Assembly: GCF_938039215.1 (NCBI RefSeq)
Contig: NZ_CALHVI010000003.1
Coordinates: 1-32,526, forward strand
DNA from: an uncultured Porphyromonas sp.
GTDB lineage: Bacteria > Bacteroidota > Bacteroidia > Bacteroidales > Porphyromonadaceae
Length of the DNA stretch: 32,526 nt
Reading direction: 5' to 3'
A model generated the notes under the pieces. That model was not told the DNA's origin, searched no databases, and saw nothing but the letters and a program-made list of their open reading frames with translations. Positions 1-8,190 of the stretch are shown here, piece by piece (positions within the stretch are counted from its first letter, which is position 1; each line of letters starts with the position of its first letter). A program made the position numbers and the translations under genes.

Positions 1-95
1 GAGACCTACGGTAGGTCGCCGAAAAAACCTACTGTGGGTCGCCTCACCGACCTACGGTAGGTCGGTCGAGCGACCTACCGTAGGTTTCACAGCCC
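1..95 (+). repeat. 23-nt palindromic minisatellite, array 1 (4 units)
   Basis: Four copies of a 13-nt near-palindrome ACCYACNGTRGGT start at 4, 27, 50 and 73, an exact 23-nt period. Unit 2 is preceded by an A-run and the last unit ends in GGTTT, the same architecture as arrays 2 and 3 and in the same orientation. The left end may continue beyond the window. It lies 3' of rmuC, beyond that gene's terminator. The layout resembles the 23-nt minisatellite (BrickBuilt MITE) that I recall from P. gingivalis; sequence identity to it was not checked. Confidence 0.9.
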
Positions 96-171
96 CCCCT
101 CCCTTAGACCTTCTTCTCCCGACCTACCTAATCGTCGAGAGCGAACGAAGACAAAGGGGAAAATACAGAGC

Positions 172-207
172 GCGCCCCACCACCTAGCACTCTAGGTGAT
201 GGGGCGC
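172..207 (-). terminator. Intrinsic terminator of rmuC
   Basis: An 8-bp GC-rich outer stem (172-179 with 200-207) plus an inner stem CACCTAG/CTAGGTG (181-187 with 192-198) form a strong hairpin just past the rmuC stop. On the minus strand it is followed by a T-rich stretch around 150-168. Confidence 0.7.
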
Positions 208-239
208 ACTCTATCTCGTTGAGTTCCTCGGATTAGGGC

Positions 240-1676
240 TTAGTCTTCGCCTTCGCTAGACTCTTCGCTCGGCTGGAGTGCAGGCGAAAGGGTCTTCTTC
301 GTCTTCGCCCCAAGGGTCTTCAGCTTATCGAAGCGACCCAAGACATTACCACGTCCATCTCGGAGTTGGCCCTTAGCTTCGGCAAAGGCTGTCTGAGCAT
401 CGGCGAGCTTGCCCTCGATCTTGAGGAAGGTCTCGGAGAAGGTGACGAACTTGTCATACAGCTTGCCCGCCTCATCGACGATGTCCATCACGTTACGCTG
501 CTGGCTATCTCGCTGCCACATATCCTGCGCCATGCGAAGAGCGGCGATGAGGTTCGTCCCGTTGATCAGGACGACATTCTTCTGATAGGCTTCTTCCCAG
601 AGTGTGGGCTCCTCGGAGAGAGCTAGCGTGTAGGCCGGCTCGTTGGGGATGAAGAGCATGACGAAGTTCGCTGAGCCGAGCGCATACTCCTCATACTTCT
701 TACCCGAAAGCTCTTGGATGTGCTTACGAAGACTCGTGATGTGCTCCCGAAGGGCGATTGCTCGATCCGCATCAGCCTCTGCTGCGACATAGCGAGCATA
801 GGCCGTGAGGCTGACCTTGCTGTCGATGACTACGGCTCCACGATTGGGGTAGCGTACGATGACATCGGGACGCAAGCCTCCTCTATTCCCCTCAGTAGTG
901 ATGACAGAGCCCGCTTCATCTCGAAGTGTCTCCTGCACGAAGTAGTGCTCCCCACGGATGAGGCCACTTTGATCGAGGATGCGCTCTAGGATCAGTTCAC
1001 CCCAGTCGCCTTGTACCTTGCTATCCCCACGGAGGGCACGGGTGAGGCTCGTCGTCTCGTCGCTGATCTCTTGACTGCGAAGGATGAGCTTCTCGATGGA
1101 GTCCTTCAAGCTAAATCGCTCCCGAGACTCATCGGTATAAGCCTTCTCCACCTGCTCTCCGAAGCGCTTCAGATCTTCTCGAAGGGGCGAAAGCGTCTCC
1201 TTAGCCCGCTTGTCAAGGTCCTCGGTGCGCTCCCTCATGATGTCATTAGCTACCGAACGGAAGCTATCACGTAGCTCTTCGACGAGGTGCGTCTTCTCCT
1301 CACGGAGCTTCTCTAGTTCGGCGAGTAGAGCCTTACGCTCAGTATCGGTGGCAGAGAGGCGAAGGGCGGTATCCGTAGCCGTCTGCTGGAGTTCGGCATA
1401 GGAAGAGCGTAGGCGCTGAAGTTCGTCTGTCACCCCCCGAAGCTCCGAACTCATCGAAGCTAGACGGATCGCACGATCCTGCCCTTCCTGCTGAGACTGC
1501 TCCAGCTGACTCTTGGATTCCTCTAGCGAGCGTTGCGCTTGAAGGAGGTGCTCCTCAGCTTGCTTCCTCAGCTCTTGATCTTGCATGGCAGAGGAGGCTA
1601 GCTCCTTGTGACGCTTCGTCTCAAGTACATAGAGAATGAGAAGGAGGAAGCACAGCCCCCCTAGAACGTAGATCAT
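240..1676 (-). CDS. rmuC: DNA recombination protein RmuC
   Basis: RmuC family protein, associated with limiting inversions at short inverted repeats and with nuclease-like activity in DNA recombination. The start chosen is the ATG at 1676 (478 aa), which gives an N-terminal membrane anchor (MIYVLGGLCFLLLILYVL). A candidate promoter at 1726-1756 lies just upstream and excludes the longer reading back to 1784. After the anchor comes a long charged coiled coil (about residues 20-140), then the conserved RmuC core with the typical stretches GDWGELILERIL, RPDVIVRYP and VVIDSKVSL. The C-terminal tail is low-complexity and charged, ending in a Glu/Ser-rich segment. Length is normal for the family. 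It follows nrdG on the same strand but appears to have its own promoter. Family assignment is firm; the cellular role is taken from the family. Confidence 0.95.
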   Translation of the reverse strand: MIYVLGGLCFLLLILYVLETKRHKELASSAMQDQELRKQAEEHLLQAQRSLEESKSQLEQSQQEGQDRAIRLASMSSELRGVTDELQRLRSSYAELQQTATDTALRLSATDTERKALLAELEKLREEKTHLVEELRDSFRSVANDIMRERTEDLDKRAKETLSPLREDLKRFGEQVEKAYTDESRERFSLKDSIEKLILRSQEISDETTSLTRALRGDSKVQGDWGELILERILDQSGLIRGEHYFVQETLRDEAGSVITTEGNRGGLRPDVIVRYPNRGAVVIDSKVSLTAYARYVAAEADADRAIALREHITSLRKHIQELSGKKYEEYALGSANFVMLFIPNEPAYTLALSEEPTLWEEAYQKNVVLINGTNLIAALRMAQDMWQRDSQQRNVMDIVDEAGKLYDKFVTFSETFLKIEGKLADAQTAFAEAKGQLRDGRGNVLGRFDKLKTLGAKTKKTLSPALQPSEESSEGED

Positions 1677-1725
1677 AGGTCGATAAGTCGCAGATAAATG
1701 AATGAATATGCAGAATTTCTTCGGG

Positions 1726-1756
1726 CAAAAGTAAGGAGAAGCGTACGGACTGCCAA
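1726..1756 (-). promoter_or_regulatory. rmuC promoter (Bacteroidota type)
   Basis: The minus strand reads TTGG-N19-TACTTTTG, with the -7 box TAnnTTTG at 1726-1733 and the -33 box at 1753-1756. The spacing is identical to that of the trpB promoter in this window. The predicted transcript start near 1719 leaves a 5' UTR of about 40 nt before the ATG at 1676. Confidence 0.7.
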
Positions 1757-1804
1757 GCTCTTCGCCCCTCAGGGACAACCACAAAGAGGCAGATTGCTTG
1801 CTCC

Positions 1805-2320
1805 TTAGCCTAAGAAGTCACTATCCAAGATCGTCAAGGCCTCACTCCCGAGAGGCTGCGTGTGATCGATCCGGATGAGTCGCTGGTTGCTACTTCCTCG
1901 GAAGTAGAGTCGAGGGTCGAAGAGCGCTTGCACGAAAGGACCATCGACGAGGACATCAATGTATTCGAGTGCTGGACGATGCTCCTCGGAGCGCAGAAGG
2001 TATTCAATCGTGAAGCCCGTGTAGCACCAGATGTTCTTCCCCGTCTCTACTCGGAGGCGGTGCAGCAGGCTCGCTAGATCCTTGGGATTGTAGAAGGGAT
2101 CTCCCCCAGAGACAGTGATCCCATCCAGTAGCGGGTTGCTCCGTATCTCTTGGACGATCTCCGAGAGGACTTCCTCCGTGAGCGGGATCCCTCCATCGCC
2201 CGACCAGCTCTCTGGATTGTGACAGCCTGGGCAAGCATGACGACAGCCAGCTAGATAGATCGAGTAGCGAAGACCTGGGCCATCACTAATACTCTCCCGA
2301 TAGACGTTGAGCAGACGCAC
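1805..2320 (-). CDS. nrdG: Anaerobic ribonucleoside-triphosphate reductase activating protein
   Basis: Radical SAM activase that installs the glycyl radical on NrdD using SAM and a [4Fe-4S] cluster. The cluster motif C26-x3-C30-x2-C33 is clear, followed by the conserved HNPESW and VSGGDPF (SAM-binding GGE/GGD-like) segments. The 171-aa length is slightly above the E. coli protein but usual for the family. The start is a GTG (2318-2320); no in-frame ATG sits close upstream. It lies 127 bp downstream of nrdD on the same strand, with a hairpin in the gap (2374-2411), so its expression is probably reduced relative to nrdD. It acts in the cytoplasm under anaerobic conditions, fitting an obligate anaerobe. 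Assignment is secure. Confidence 0.95.
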   Translation of the reverse strand: MRLLNVYRESISDGPGLRYSIYLAGCRHACPGCHNPESWSGDGGIPLTEEVLSEIVQEIRSNPLLDGITVSGGDPFYNPKDLASLLHRLRVETGKNIWCYTGFTIEYLLRSEEHRPALEYIDVLVDGPFVQALFDPRLYFRGSSNQRLIRIDHTQPLGSEALTILDSDFLG

Positions 2321-2373
2321 CGCTTGAAGGTTAGGATAAGGGGTTGATTAGAATAAGGAGGGGGTAATAAAGA

Positions 2374-2411
2374 CCCGAGCTCTAGAGACGGGCTCGTCTC
2401 CAGAGCTCGGG
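2374..2411 (-). terminator. Hairpin between nrdD and nrdG
   Basis: CCCGAGCTCT and AGAGCTCGGG (outer 10 bp) enclose a second stem GAGACG/CGTCTC. On the minus strand the hairpin is followed by TCTTTATTA, so it can work as a partial terminator between nrdD and nrdG. The plus-strand side is also T/C-rich, so bidirectional action is possible. Confidence 0.6.
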
Positions 2412-2447
2412 ATCTTCTCTTGTGTGAAAGAGGTAAGGTAGCTAAGG

Positions 2448-4850
2448 CTAGTGATGCTTCACTCGGTCACGCTCTTCGGCTTGCTTAGCCGAGTTCCAGC
2501 TCTCAAGGCTTCCTGTGAGGTAACCCGTGATACGGCGCAGACGAGCGATGCGGTCACTCTTGCAGACGGGGCACTTATCGTAGATGATCCCTCGGTAGCC
2601 ACAGCATTGGCAGGTATCGACAGGATGATTGATCGAGCCGTAGCCGATACCCTCATCCTTCATCGTCTTGACAAGCTTGAGGATGACTGAGACATTCTTC
2701 TTGGCTTCGCCATCAAGCTCGATATAGCTGATGTGTCCGCCCAAGGTGATCGCATGGAAGGGTGCTTCACGATGGATCTTCTCAAACATCCCGATCTCTT
2801 CCTTGACATCGACATGGAAGGAGTTCACGTAGTAGTCTAGCTCATTCACTCCCTTGATGACCCCATAGCGCTTGCGGTCCATACGAGTGAAGCGTCCCGA
2901 GAGCCCTTCAGCTGGGGTAGCGAGGACGGAGTAGTTCAGTTTGTACTTATCCTTGTACTCCTTGACGACCTCGTTCATGACTTGGATAGCTTCGTAGAGC
3001 GTATCCCAAGCTTCCTGATTACGGCCATGCCCTTCGCCATAGATAGCGACCATGGCATTGTGTCCGCCGAGGAAGCCGATACCGAGCGTACCGCTATTGA
3101 AGACATCTCCGACTTCTTCCTGTGGAGAGAGCTTAGCTCCACCCTTCCAGACATCGTTGCCCATCATGAAGGGGAACTGGCGGGCTAGAGCCGAGCGCTG
3201 GTAGAGGTAGCGCTCATAGAGCTGCTCTGCGATGAATCGTGCTACCTCACGCACCGAGCTAAGGAAGAGCTCCTTGGATCGCTGACGGCGCTCCTGCTCC
3301 GTCCCTTCAGGGAGCTCACGACCAGCCTCGATCGTAGCTTCGATCGCTAGTCGGGGTAGGTTCATCGTCGTGAAGGAGAGGTTACCTCGTCCGACAGAAG
3401 TCTTGGGTCCGTTGAGGTTCTCAAAGACGCGCGTGCGACAACCCATGGTAGCGATCTCGTGGAGATAACGCTTAGGATCATCAGCTCGCCAGAGCTCATG
3501 CTTATTGAACGGGGTATCGAGGAAGAGGAAGTTAGGGAAGAGGGCATGCGAGGTCGTGCAGCACGCAGCTAAGAGGAGGTCGAAGTTGGGAGCTTCGAAG
3601 GCATACTTCCCCTTCAGCGCTCCAGCAAAGTCCGATTGGGCTAGCTCGTAATCCGCCTCGGTGTAGTTCACCCCTTCCTTAACCTTGAAGATCTGGATCG
3701 GGAAGATGGGTACCTCACCTTGTCCCAGACCTTCGATCGTAGCGGAGAGAAGTTCACGGATGACCATACGACCTTCCTCAGAGGTATCAGTCCCATAGTT
3801 CACAGAACTGAAGACGACCTGATTCCCTCCTCGGGAATGCATCGTATTAAGGTTATGGATGAAGCCCTCCATCGCCTGATGCGTATCTCGCTCCGTCCGA
3901 CGATAGGCCTCCTCAAGGGCTAGGCGAACGACCCGATCTGGGAGCTCCTTGTGAATGGAGCGTAGCTGATCTGCCAGCGTCTGGATCGCCTCCTCAGAAG
4001 CAGAGAGCTTAGGGTTCAATGCTCTTAGATCCTCCGTGAAGGCTTGACGCTGCTGCGTATCGAAGGACTCTTCACGCAAGAGAGCTAGGGCATAGAGCAG
4101 ACGATCGGAGAGGTGACGAATAAAAGACTTGCGTACCCCAGGAGCCATGAAGAAATCAAAGGCTGGGATCGCTTGCCCCCCATGCTGCTCATTCTGATTC
4201 GTCTGGAAGACGATCGTCGCAAGCGTGGCATAGCTCTGGATGCTCTGAGGTGTACGGATGCTACCATTCTTGGTATGGAATCCTCGCTCGAAGAGATCCT
4301 CTAGGTCATACTGTACACAGGTAGCCGTCTTCGTAGGATAGTAGTCCAAGTCATGGATGTGGATATCTCCAGCAGCATGGGCACGGGCATACTGAGGAGC
4401 TAGGAGATACTTCATCGCATAGTCCTTAGTCACCTCAGAGGCAAAGGTCATCATCTGGCCAGAGGGCGTATAAGCACTCATGTTGGCATTACCCAGATTG
4501 ATATCGTTCTTCTCGATGGTTACGATGCCGTCCATCGTATGCTTAAGCGTCGTGCGTTTCTCACGCTCCACGGTACGCCACTCACGATAGATGATGTACT
4601 TCTTGGCCACCTGTGGATCGAGGATCATCAGCTCTGCCTCTACGAGGTCTTGTATCTCTTCGACAGCCACTTGCCCAGAGCGCTGACCTAGATCGATCTG
4701 AATCTTAGCCTCGATCTTCAGCGCATTCTCTTCTTCATCTTGAAGCCCTGCAGCACGGTAAGCCTTGAGGATAGCCCCACGGATCTTCTCTCCGTCGTAG
4801 GGCTGCTCGCTCCCATCGCGCTTCAGGATATAAATAAGCTCTTTTCCCAT
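2448..4850 (-). CDS. nrdD: Anaerobic ribonucleoside-triphosphate reductase (class III)
   Basis: Oxygen-sensitive glycyl-radical enzyme that reduces NTPs to dNTPs. Residues about 3-95 form an ATP-cone allosteric domain (IYILKRDGSEQPYDGEKIRG start). The catalytic barrel follows, and the C-terminus carries the zinc site CQCC (from about residue 747) and CPVC (about 760-763). The glycyl-radical loop RRITGYL places the radical Gly at about 776. At 800 aa it is a full-length class III enzyme. The ATG at 4850 is the only sensible start. A TACATTTG box lies about 100 nt upstream and two DnaA-box-like sequences lie behind it. It is paired with its activase nrdG downstream. I see no class I genes in the window. 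Assignment is secure. Confidence 0.97.
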   Translation of the reverse strand: MGKELIYILKRDGSEQPYDGEKIRGAILKAYRAAGLQDEEENALKIEAKIQIDLGQRSGQVAVEEIQDLVEAELMILDPQVAKKYIIYREWRTVEREKRTTLKHTMDGIVTIEKNDINLGNANMSAYTPSGQMMTFASEVTKDYAMKYLLAPQYARAHAAGDIHIHDLDYYPTKTATCVQYDLEDLFERGFHTKNGSIRTPQSIQSYATLATIVFQTNQNEQHGGQAIPAFDFFMAPGVRKSFIRHLSDRLLYALALLREESFDTQQRQAFTEDLRALNPKLSASEEAIQTLADQLRSIHKELPDRVVRLALEEAYRRTERDTHQAMEGFIHNLNTMHSRGGNQVVFSSVNYGTDTSEEGRMVIRELLSATIEGLGQGEVPIFPIQIFKVKEGVNYTEADYELAQSDFAGALKGKYAFEAPNFDLLLAACCTTSHALFPNFLFLDTPFNKHELWRADDPKRYLHEIATMGCRTRVFENLNGPKTSVGRGNLSFTTMNLPRLAIEATIEAGRELPEGTEQERRQRSKELFLSSVREVARFIAEQLYERYLYQRSALARQFPFMMGNDVWKGGAKLSPQEEVGDVFNSGTLGIGFLGGHNAMVAIYGEGHGRNQEAWDTLYEAIQVMNEVVKEYKDKYKLNYSVLATPAEGLSGRFTRMDRKRYGVIKGVNELDYYVNSFHVDVKEEIGMFEKIHREAPFHAITLGGHISYIELDGEAKKNVSVILKLVKTMKDEGIGYGSINHPVDTCQCCGYRGIIYDKCPVCKSDRIARLRRITGYLTGSLESWNSAKQAEERDRVKHH

Positions 4851-4952
4851 AACTCTTGATGTATGACTTGCGAAGTTAGTTTTGTTTTGGCGCTCCCTTG
4901 GTGCCTCCCTATACTTGGGTAGATCGGAGGGGATTACGATAGGGAACTAGGA

Positions 4953-4960
4953 CAAATGTA
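4953..4960 (-). promoter_or_regulatory. Candidate nrdD promoter -7 box
   Basis: TACATTTG on the minus strand matches TAnnTTTG; the transcript would start near 4946 and give a 5' UTR of about 95 nt. A convincing TTG at the usual 19-20 nt spacing is not visible, so this promoter may depend on an activator. Confidence 0.45.
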
Positions 4961-4966
4961 TACCTT

Positions 4967-5010
4967 TTATCCATAGGGTTACCCACCACACAAAGAAAAA
5001 GTTATCCACA
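4967..5010 (+). promoter_or_regulatory. DnaA-box-like pair upstream of nrdD
   Basis: A perfect TTATCCACA is at 5002-5010 and a one-mismatch TTATCCATA at 4967-4975, both on the plus strand and 35 nt apart. They are immediately upstream of the candidate nrdD -7 box. DnaA is known to regulate the aerobic nrdAB genes in E. coli; a link to nrdD here is inference. A single 9-mer match in a window this size could be chance. Confidence 0.4.
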
Positions 5011-5240
5011 AGCCTATGAACCCTTTCGCTATCAGCCTTTGCGCGTTTTTACATTTAGCGTGGCTCTTCGCCAAGGATGAAAGGCGAGGGGTAAAGAGCT
5101 CCAAGAGGCATCCCCACGATCAGGTATCTGAGCAGAGAATCAACGGGACGAGGAGAATCAAGGAGCTCTCCTAACAGACTCCTACGCTCGACGATTAAAG
5201 AGCGAGACTGCCCTTTCTCTTAAGACTTACCCCTCCTAAT
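5011..5240. other. Intergenic stretch with no recognised feature
   Basis: About 230 nt between the DnaA-like sites and the rfb terminator. I find no convincing ORF, RNA or repeat. CT/GA-rich stretches and a weak inverted repeat around GAGCTC (near 5097 and 5162) are the only structure noted. Confidence 0.5.
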
Positions 5241-5243
5241 ACA

Positions 5244-5280
5244 AAAGGCTGACCTCCCTAGTCGTGGAGGCCAGCCTTTG
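5244..5280 (-). terminator. Terminator of the rfbACB operon
   Basis: AAAGGCTG-CCTCC pairs with GGAGG-CAGCCTTT around a short loop. On the minus strand the hairpin is followed by TTTTGTATT. It lies about 80 nt past the rfbB stop codon. Confidence 0.8.
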
Positions 5281-5357
5281 ATTTTGCCAGAATTCACTCG
5301 AATGCTTACACCTTAGGAGTCAATACCTACTCTCATTTGAAGTGGAGAGAAGTGGCT

Positions 5358-6431
5358 CTAGCGTCCCTGATACATTTGCTCGTAGTAGGTCTCGTAGGCT
5401 CCAGAGGTGATGTTGTCAAGCCACTCTTGGTTCTCCAGATACCAACGTACCGTCAGCTCTACCCCTTCCTCGAACTGAAGGCTGGGCTTCCAGCCTAGCT
5501 CCTTATGTAGCTTGGAGGAGTCGATCGCATAGCGAAGGTCATGCCCTGCTCTGTCGGTCACATAGGTGATCAAGGGGAGAGAGTGTCCTTCAGGATTGCC
5601 TAGGAGTCGATCCACCGTAGAGATAAGCACCTTGATCAAGTCGATATTCTTCCACTCATTGAAGCCTCCGATATTGTACGTCTCAGCAGTGCGCCCCTCA
5701 TGGAAGATCAAGTCGATCGCACGTGCATGGTCGACGACATAGAGCCAGTCACGCACATTCTCACCCTTGCCATAGACAGGCAGAGGCTTACCGTGACGGA
5801 TATTGTTGATGAAGAGGGGGATCAGCTTCTCAGGGAACTGATAGGGCCCATAGTTATTCGAGCAGTTGGTCACCAGTGTCGGCATCCCATAAGTATCATG
5901 GTAAGCACGGACAAAGTGATCGCTGGAAGCCTTGCTTGCAGAGTAAGGGCTATGTGGATCATACTTGCGGTCCTCTGTAAAGAAGGTACCATCGAAAGCC
6001 AGCGTCCCATAGACCTCATCAGTAGAGATGTGATAGAAGCGCTTCCCTTCATACTTCTCTGGACGAGCCTCCCAGACTTCACGAGCGGCCTGAAGAAGAG
6101 AGAGTGTGCCTAGGACATTGGTCTTAGCGAAGGTGAAAGGATCCCGAATACTGCGGTCCACATGGCTCTCTGCTGCTAGATGGATGATCCCATCTACCTC
6201 ATGCTCCTTCAGAATCTCTCTGATGCGCTCATAGTCACAAATATCCTCTCGTACGAAGAGGTAATTCGGTGCTTGCTCGATGTCCTTGAGATTAGCCAGA
6301 TTGCCCGCATAAGTCAGTTTATCCAAGTTGATGATGCGGTAGTCTGGATACTTATTCACCATCAGACGGACGACATGTGAGCCGATAAATCCAGCTCCAC
6401 CTGTGATCAGTAGGGTGCGCTTGTATTGCAT
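5358..6431 (-). CDS. rfbB: dTDP-glucose 4,6-dehydratase
   Basis: Second enzyme of dTDP-L-rhamnose synthesis, converting dTDP-glucose to dTDP-4-keto-6-deoxyglucose with bound NAD. It is an extended short-chain dehydrogenase: the Rossmann motif G11-x2-G14-x2-G17 is at the N-terminus, the catalytic TDE at 137-139 and Y163-x3-K167 in SPYSASK. The 357-aa length is normal. It is last in the minus-strand order rfbA-rfbC-rfbB, 24 nt behind rfbC, so almost certainly co-transcribed, and is followed by a terminator. The reductase rfbD that completes the pathway is at 19761-20633. The product feeds surface-glycan assembly, and two glycosyltransferases lie at the right end of the window. Confidence 0.97.
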   Translation of the reverse strand: MQYKRTLLITGGAGFIGSHVVRLMVNKYPDYRIINLDKLTYAGNLANLKDIEQAPNYLFVREDICDYERIREILKEHEVDGIIHLAAESHVDRSIRDPFTFAKTNVLGTLSLLQAAREVWEARPEKYEGKRFYHISTDEVYGTLAFDGTFFTEDRKYDPHSPYSASKASSDHFVRAYHDTYGMPTLVTNCSNNYGPYQFPEKLIPLFINNIRHGKPLPVYGKGENVRDWLYVVDHARAIDLIFHEGRTAETYNIGGFNEWKNIDLIKVLISTVDRLLGNPEGHSLPLITYVTDRAGHDLRYAIDSSKLHKELGWKPSLQFEEGVELTVRWYLENQEWLDNITSGAYETYYEQMYQGR

Positions 6432-6455
6432 AGCGTGATTGATATTTTTTGATTT

Positions 6456-7025
6456 CTAGTAAAGCAAGTCATGTATATCGAAGAGACGCTCAGCCTCTTT
6501 AAGTCTGGGGTGTCGCTTGTCCTTCTCCGAGAGGTTCACCTGATCGGCTGGTATGCGCCAGTCGATCGCCAGATCGGGATCATCCCAAGCGATCGCACCC
6601 TCGCTCTGAGGAGCATAATAGTTGTCACACTTGTACTGGAAGACTACTTCAGGAGAAAGTACACTAAAGCCGTGAGCAAAGCCTCGGGGGATGAAGAGTT
6701 GGCGATGATTATCCTCACTCAGCTCCACAGCCACATGCTGTCCGAAGGTCTTTGATCCTCGGCGTATATCTACAGCTACATCGAGGACAGCGCCACGTAC
6801 GACACGCACGAGCTTGCTCTGAGCATAGGGAGGAAGCTGGAAGTGCAGCCCACGGATCACTCCGTAGCGGGAATAACTTTCATTGTCTTGTACGAAGTCT
6901 GTCGCGCAGACGTGCTCTTTGAAGGAGGCTGCACTGAAGGACTCAAAGAAGTAGCCACGATCGTCTCCGAAGACCCGAGGCTCTAGGATCACAACTCCCT
7001 CAATTGAGGTAGGCTCTATATTCAT
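6456..7025 (-). CDS. rfbC: dTDP-4-dehydrorhamnose 3,5-epimerase
   Basis: Third enzyme of the dTDP-L-rhamnose pathway, a cupin-fold epimerase acting at C3 and C5 of the keto sugar. The signature GVIRGLHFQ carries the catalytic His at residue 61; VRGAVLDVAVDIRRGS and the later FIPRGFAHGF are family-typical. The 189-aa length is standard. It is 34 nt downstream of rfbA and 24 nt upstream of rfbB on the same strand, so it sits mid-operon. Nothing looks damaged. Assignment is secure. Confidence 0.97.
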   Translation of the reverse strand: MNIEPTSIEGVVILEPRVFGDDRGYFFESFSAASFKEHVCATDFVQDNESYSRYGVIRGLHFQLPPYAQSKLVRVVRGAVLDVAVDIRRGSKTFGQHVAVELSEDNHRQLFIPRGFAHGFSVLSPEVVFQYKCDNYYAPQSEGAIAWDDPDLAIDWRIPADQVNLSEKDKRHPRLKEAERLFDIHDLLY

Positions 7026-7059
7026 TATCTCGCTGTATCTATATGGTGAACATGGTGGA

Positions 7060-7938
7060 CTAGCGCCTATTCTTCAGAAGCGAGAGGAGGTACTGTCCAT
7101 ACTGGTTCTTGCTCAGAGACTCTCCGATCTGCTGGAGCTTCTCCTTGGTGATCCACCCCTGGTGATAGCCGATCTCTTCGAGGCAAGCAATCTTGAGGCC
7201 TTGGCGCTTCTCTAGAGTCTCTACAAATGTGGAAGCTTCGGAGAGCGAATCATGGGTACCTGTATCCAGCCAAGCAAAGCCTCGGCCAAGCGTCTGCACC
7301 TTCAGAGCACCTTGCTTCAAGAAGGCTTCATTGACTGAAGTGATCTCCAGCTCACCACGGGCTGAGGGCTTAACTTTCTTAGCCACTTGCACCACCTCAT
7401 TCGGGTAGAAATAGAGACCGACGACAGCGTAGTTGCTCTTCGGGTGCTTGGGCTTCTCCTCGATCGAGAGGCAATTCCCCTCGTCATCGAACTCGGCTAC
7501 ACCATACCGCTCTGGGTCATTGACTCTATAGCCAAAGATGGTAGCCCAGCCTTGCTCTGCGTCTGTCACAGCCTGTGTGAGCATCTGACTGAAGGACATT
7601 CCATAGAAGATATTATCCCCTAGTACAAGACAAACGGAGTCGTCCCCGATGAACTCTTCCCCGATGAGAAAGGCTTGCGCCAGCCCGTCGGGCGAAGGTT
7701 GCTCGGCATAGCAAAACGAGACTCCATAGTCACTCCCATCACCCAGCAGACGACGGAAACCTGGTAGATCCTGCGGTGTCGAGATAATCAAGATCTCACG
7801 TATCCCAGCGAGCATGAGCACCGAAGCTGGATAGTAGATCATTGGCTTGTCATAGATGGGGAGAAGCTGCTTGCTCACCCCTTTAGTGATGGGATAGAGG
7901 CGTGTACCAGTACCGCCTGCTAGTATGATTCCTTTCAT
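7060..7938 (-). CDS. rfbA: Glucose-1-phosphate thymidylyltransferase
   Basis: First enzyme of dTDP-L-rhamnose synthesis: glucose-1-phosphate plus dTTP gives dTDP-glucose and PPi. The nucleotide-binding signature GGTGTRLYP is at residues 8-16, followed by KQLLPIYDKPMIYYP and, later, SIEEKPKHPKSNYAVVGLYFY. The 292-aa length matches RmlA enzymes. First gene of the rfbA-rfbC-rfbB operon. Its promoter is not obvious: a degenerate TATCTTCG at 8025-8032 is the best candidate I found, without a good -33 box. Confidence 0.97.
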   Translation of the reverse strand: MKGIILAGGTGTRLYPITKGVSKQLLPIYDKPMIYYPASVLMLAGIREILIISTPQDLPGFRRLLGDGSDYGVSFCYAEQPSPDGLAQAFLIGEEFIGDDSVCLVLGDNIFYGMSFSQMLTQAVTDAEQGWATIFGYRVNDPERYGVAEFDDEGNCLSIEEKPKHPKSNYAVVGLYFYPNEVVQVAKKVKPSARGELEITSVNEAFLKQGALKVQTLGRGFAWLDTGTHDSLSEASTFVETLEKRQGLKIACLEEIGYHQGWITKEKLQQIGESLSKNQYGQYLLSLLKNRR

Positions 7939-8118
7939 ATTCGCTACTTAATTATCTCTACTTGGAGGTCTACCATTGAGAAGGATCAGCGATAGGGAAT
8001 CCCCTTCGCTCCTATTCTCCTCTACGAAGATAGGACATTCCGCTTATCGCACCTAGTTAAGATTAGATACAGAGGCATATAAGGGTCAGCTACCACACCC
8101 TAGTCTCTAAAAAATGAA
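7939..8118. other. Upstream region of rfbA, no firm feature
   Basis: This 180-nt gap should contain the rfbACB promoter. The only TAnnTTTG-like string on the minus strand is TATCTTCG (8025-8032), one mismatch and no TTG at the expected spacing. No ORF or RNA is apparent. Confidence 0.4.
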
Positions 8119-8164
8119 TAGTCCCCATCGTAGATGCCTTATGTGCAGACTACGATGGGGACTA
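8119..8164 (-). terminator. Terminator of pheT-yebC
   Basis: A perfect 15-bp stem, TAGTCCCCATCGTAG (8119-8133) with its complement at 8150-8164, and a 16-nt loop. On the minus strand it is followed by TTCATTTTTTAG. It lies 27 nt after the yebC stop. Confidence 0.85.
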
Positions 8165-8190
8165 GTTAGGATCTGAGGTAAGGGATAGGA

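Noticed and set aside
1..95. CRISPR array reading of the 23-nt repeats
   Set aside because: The period is only 23 nt, linkers are about 10 nt and similar to each other, units are palindromic, and no cas genes are near. They are tandem repeats, not repeat-spacer arrays.
4876..4883. TAGTTTTG promoter-like string on the plus strand
   Set aside because: It points into a region with no plus-strand gene and is inside the nrdD 5' UTR; most likely chance.
8025..8032. TATCTTCG as the rfbA promoter
   Set aside because: One mismatch in the box and no -33 element, so I left it as an untested candidate rather than a feature.
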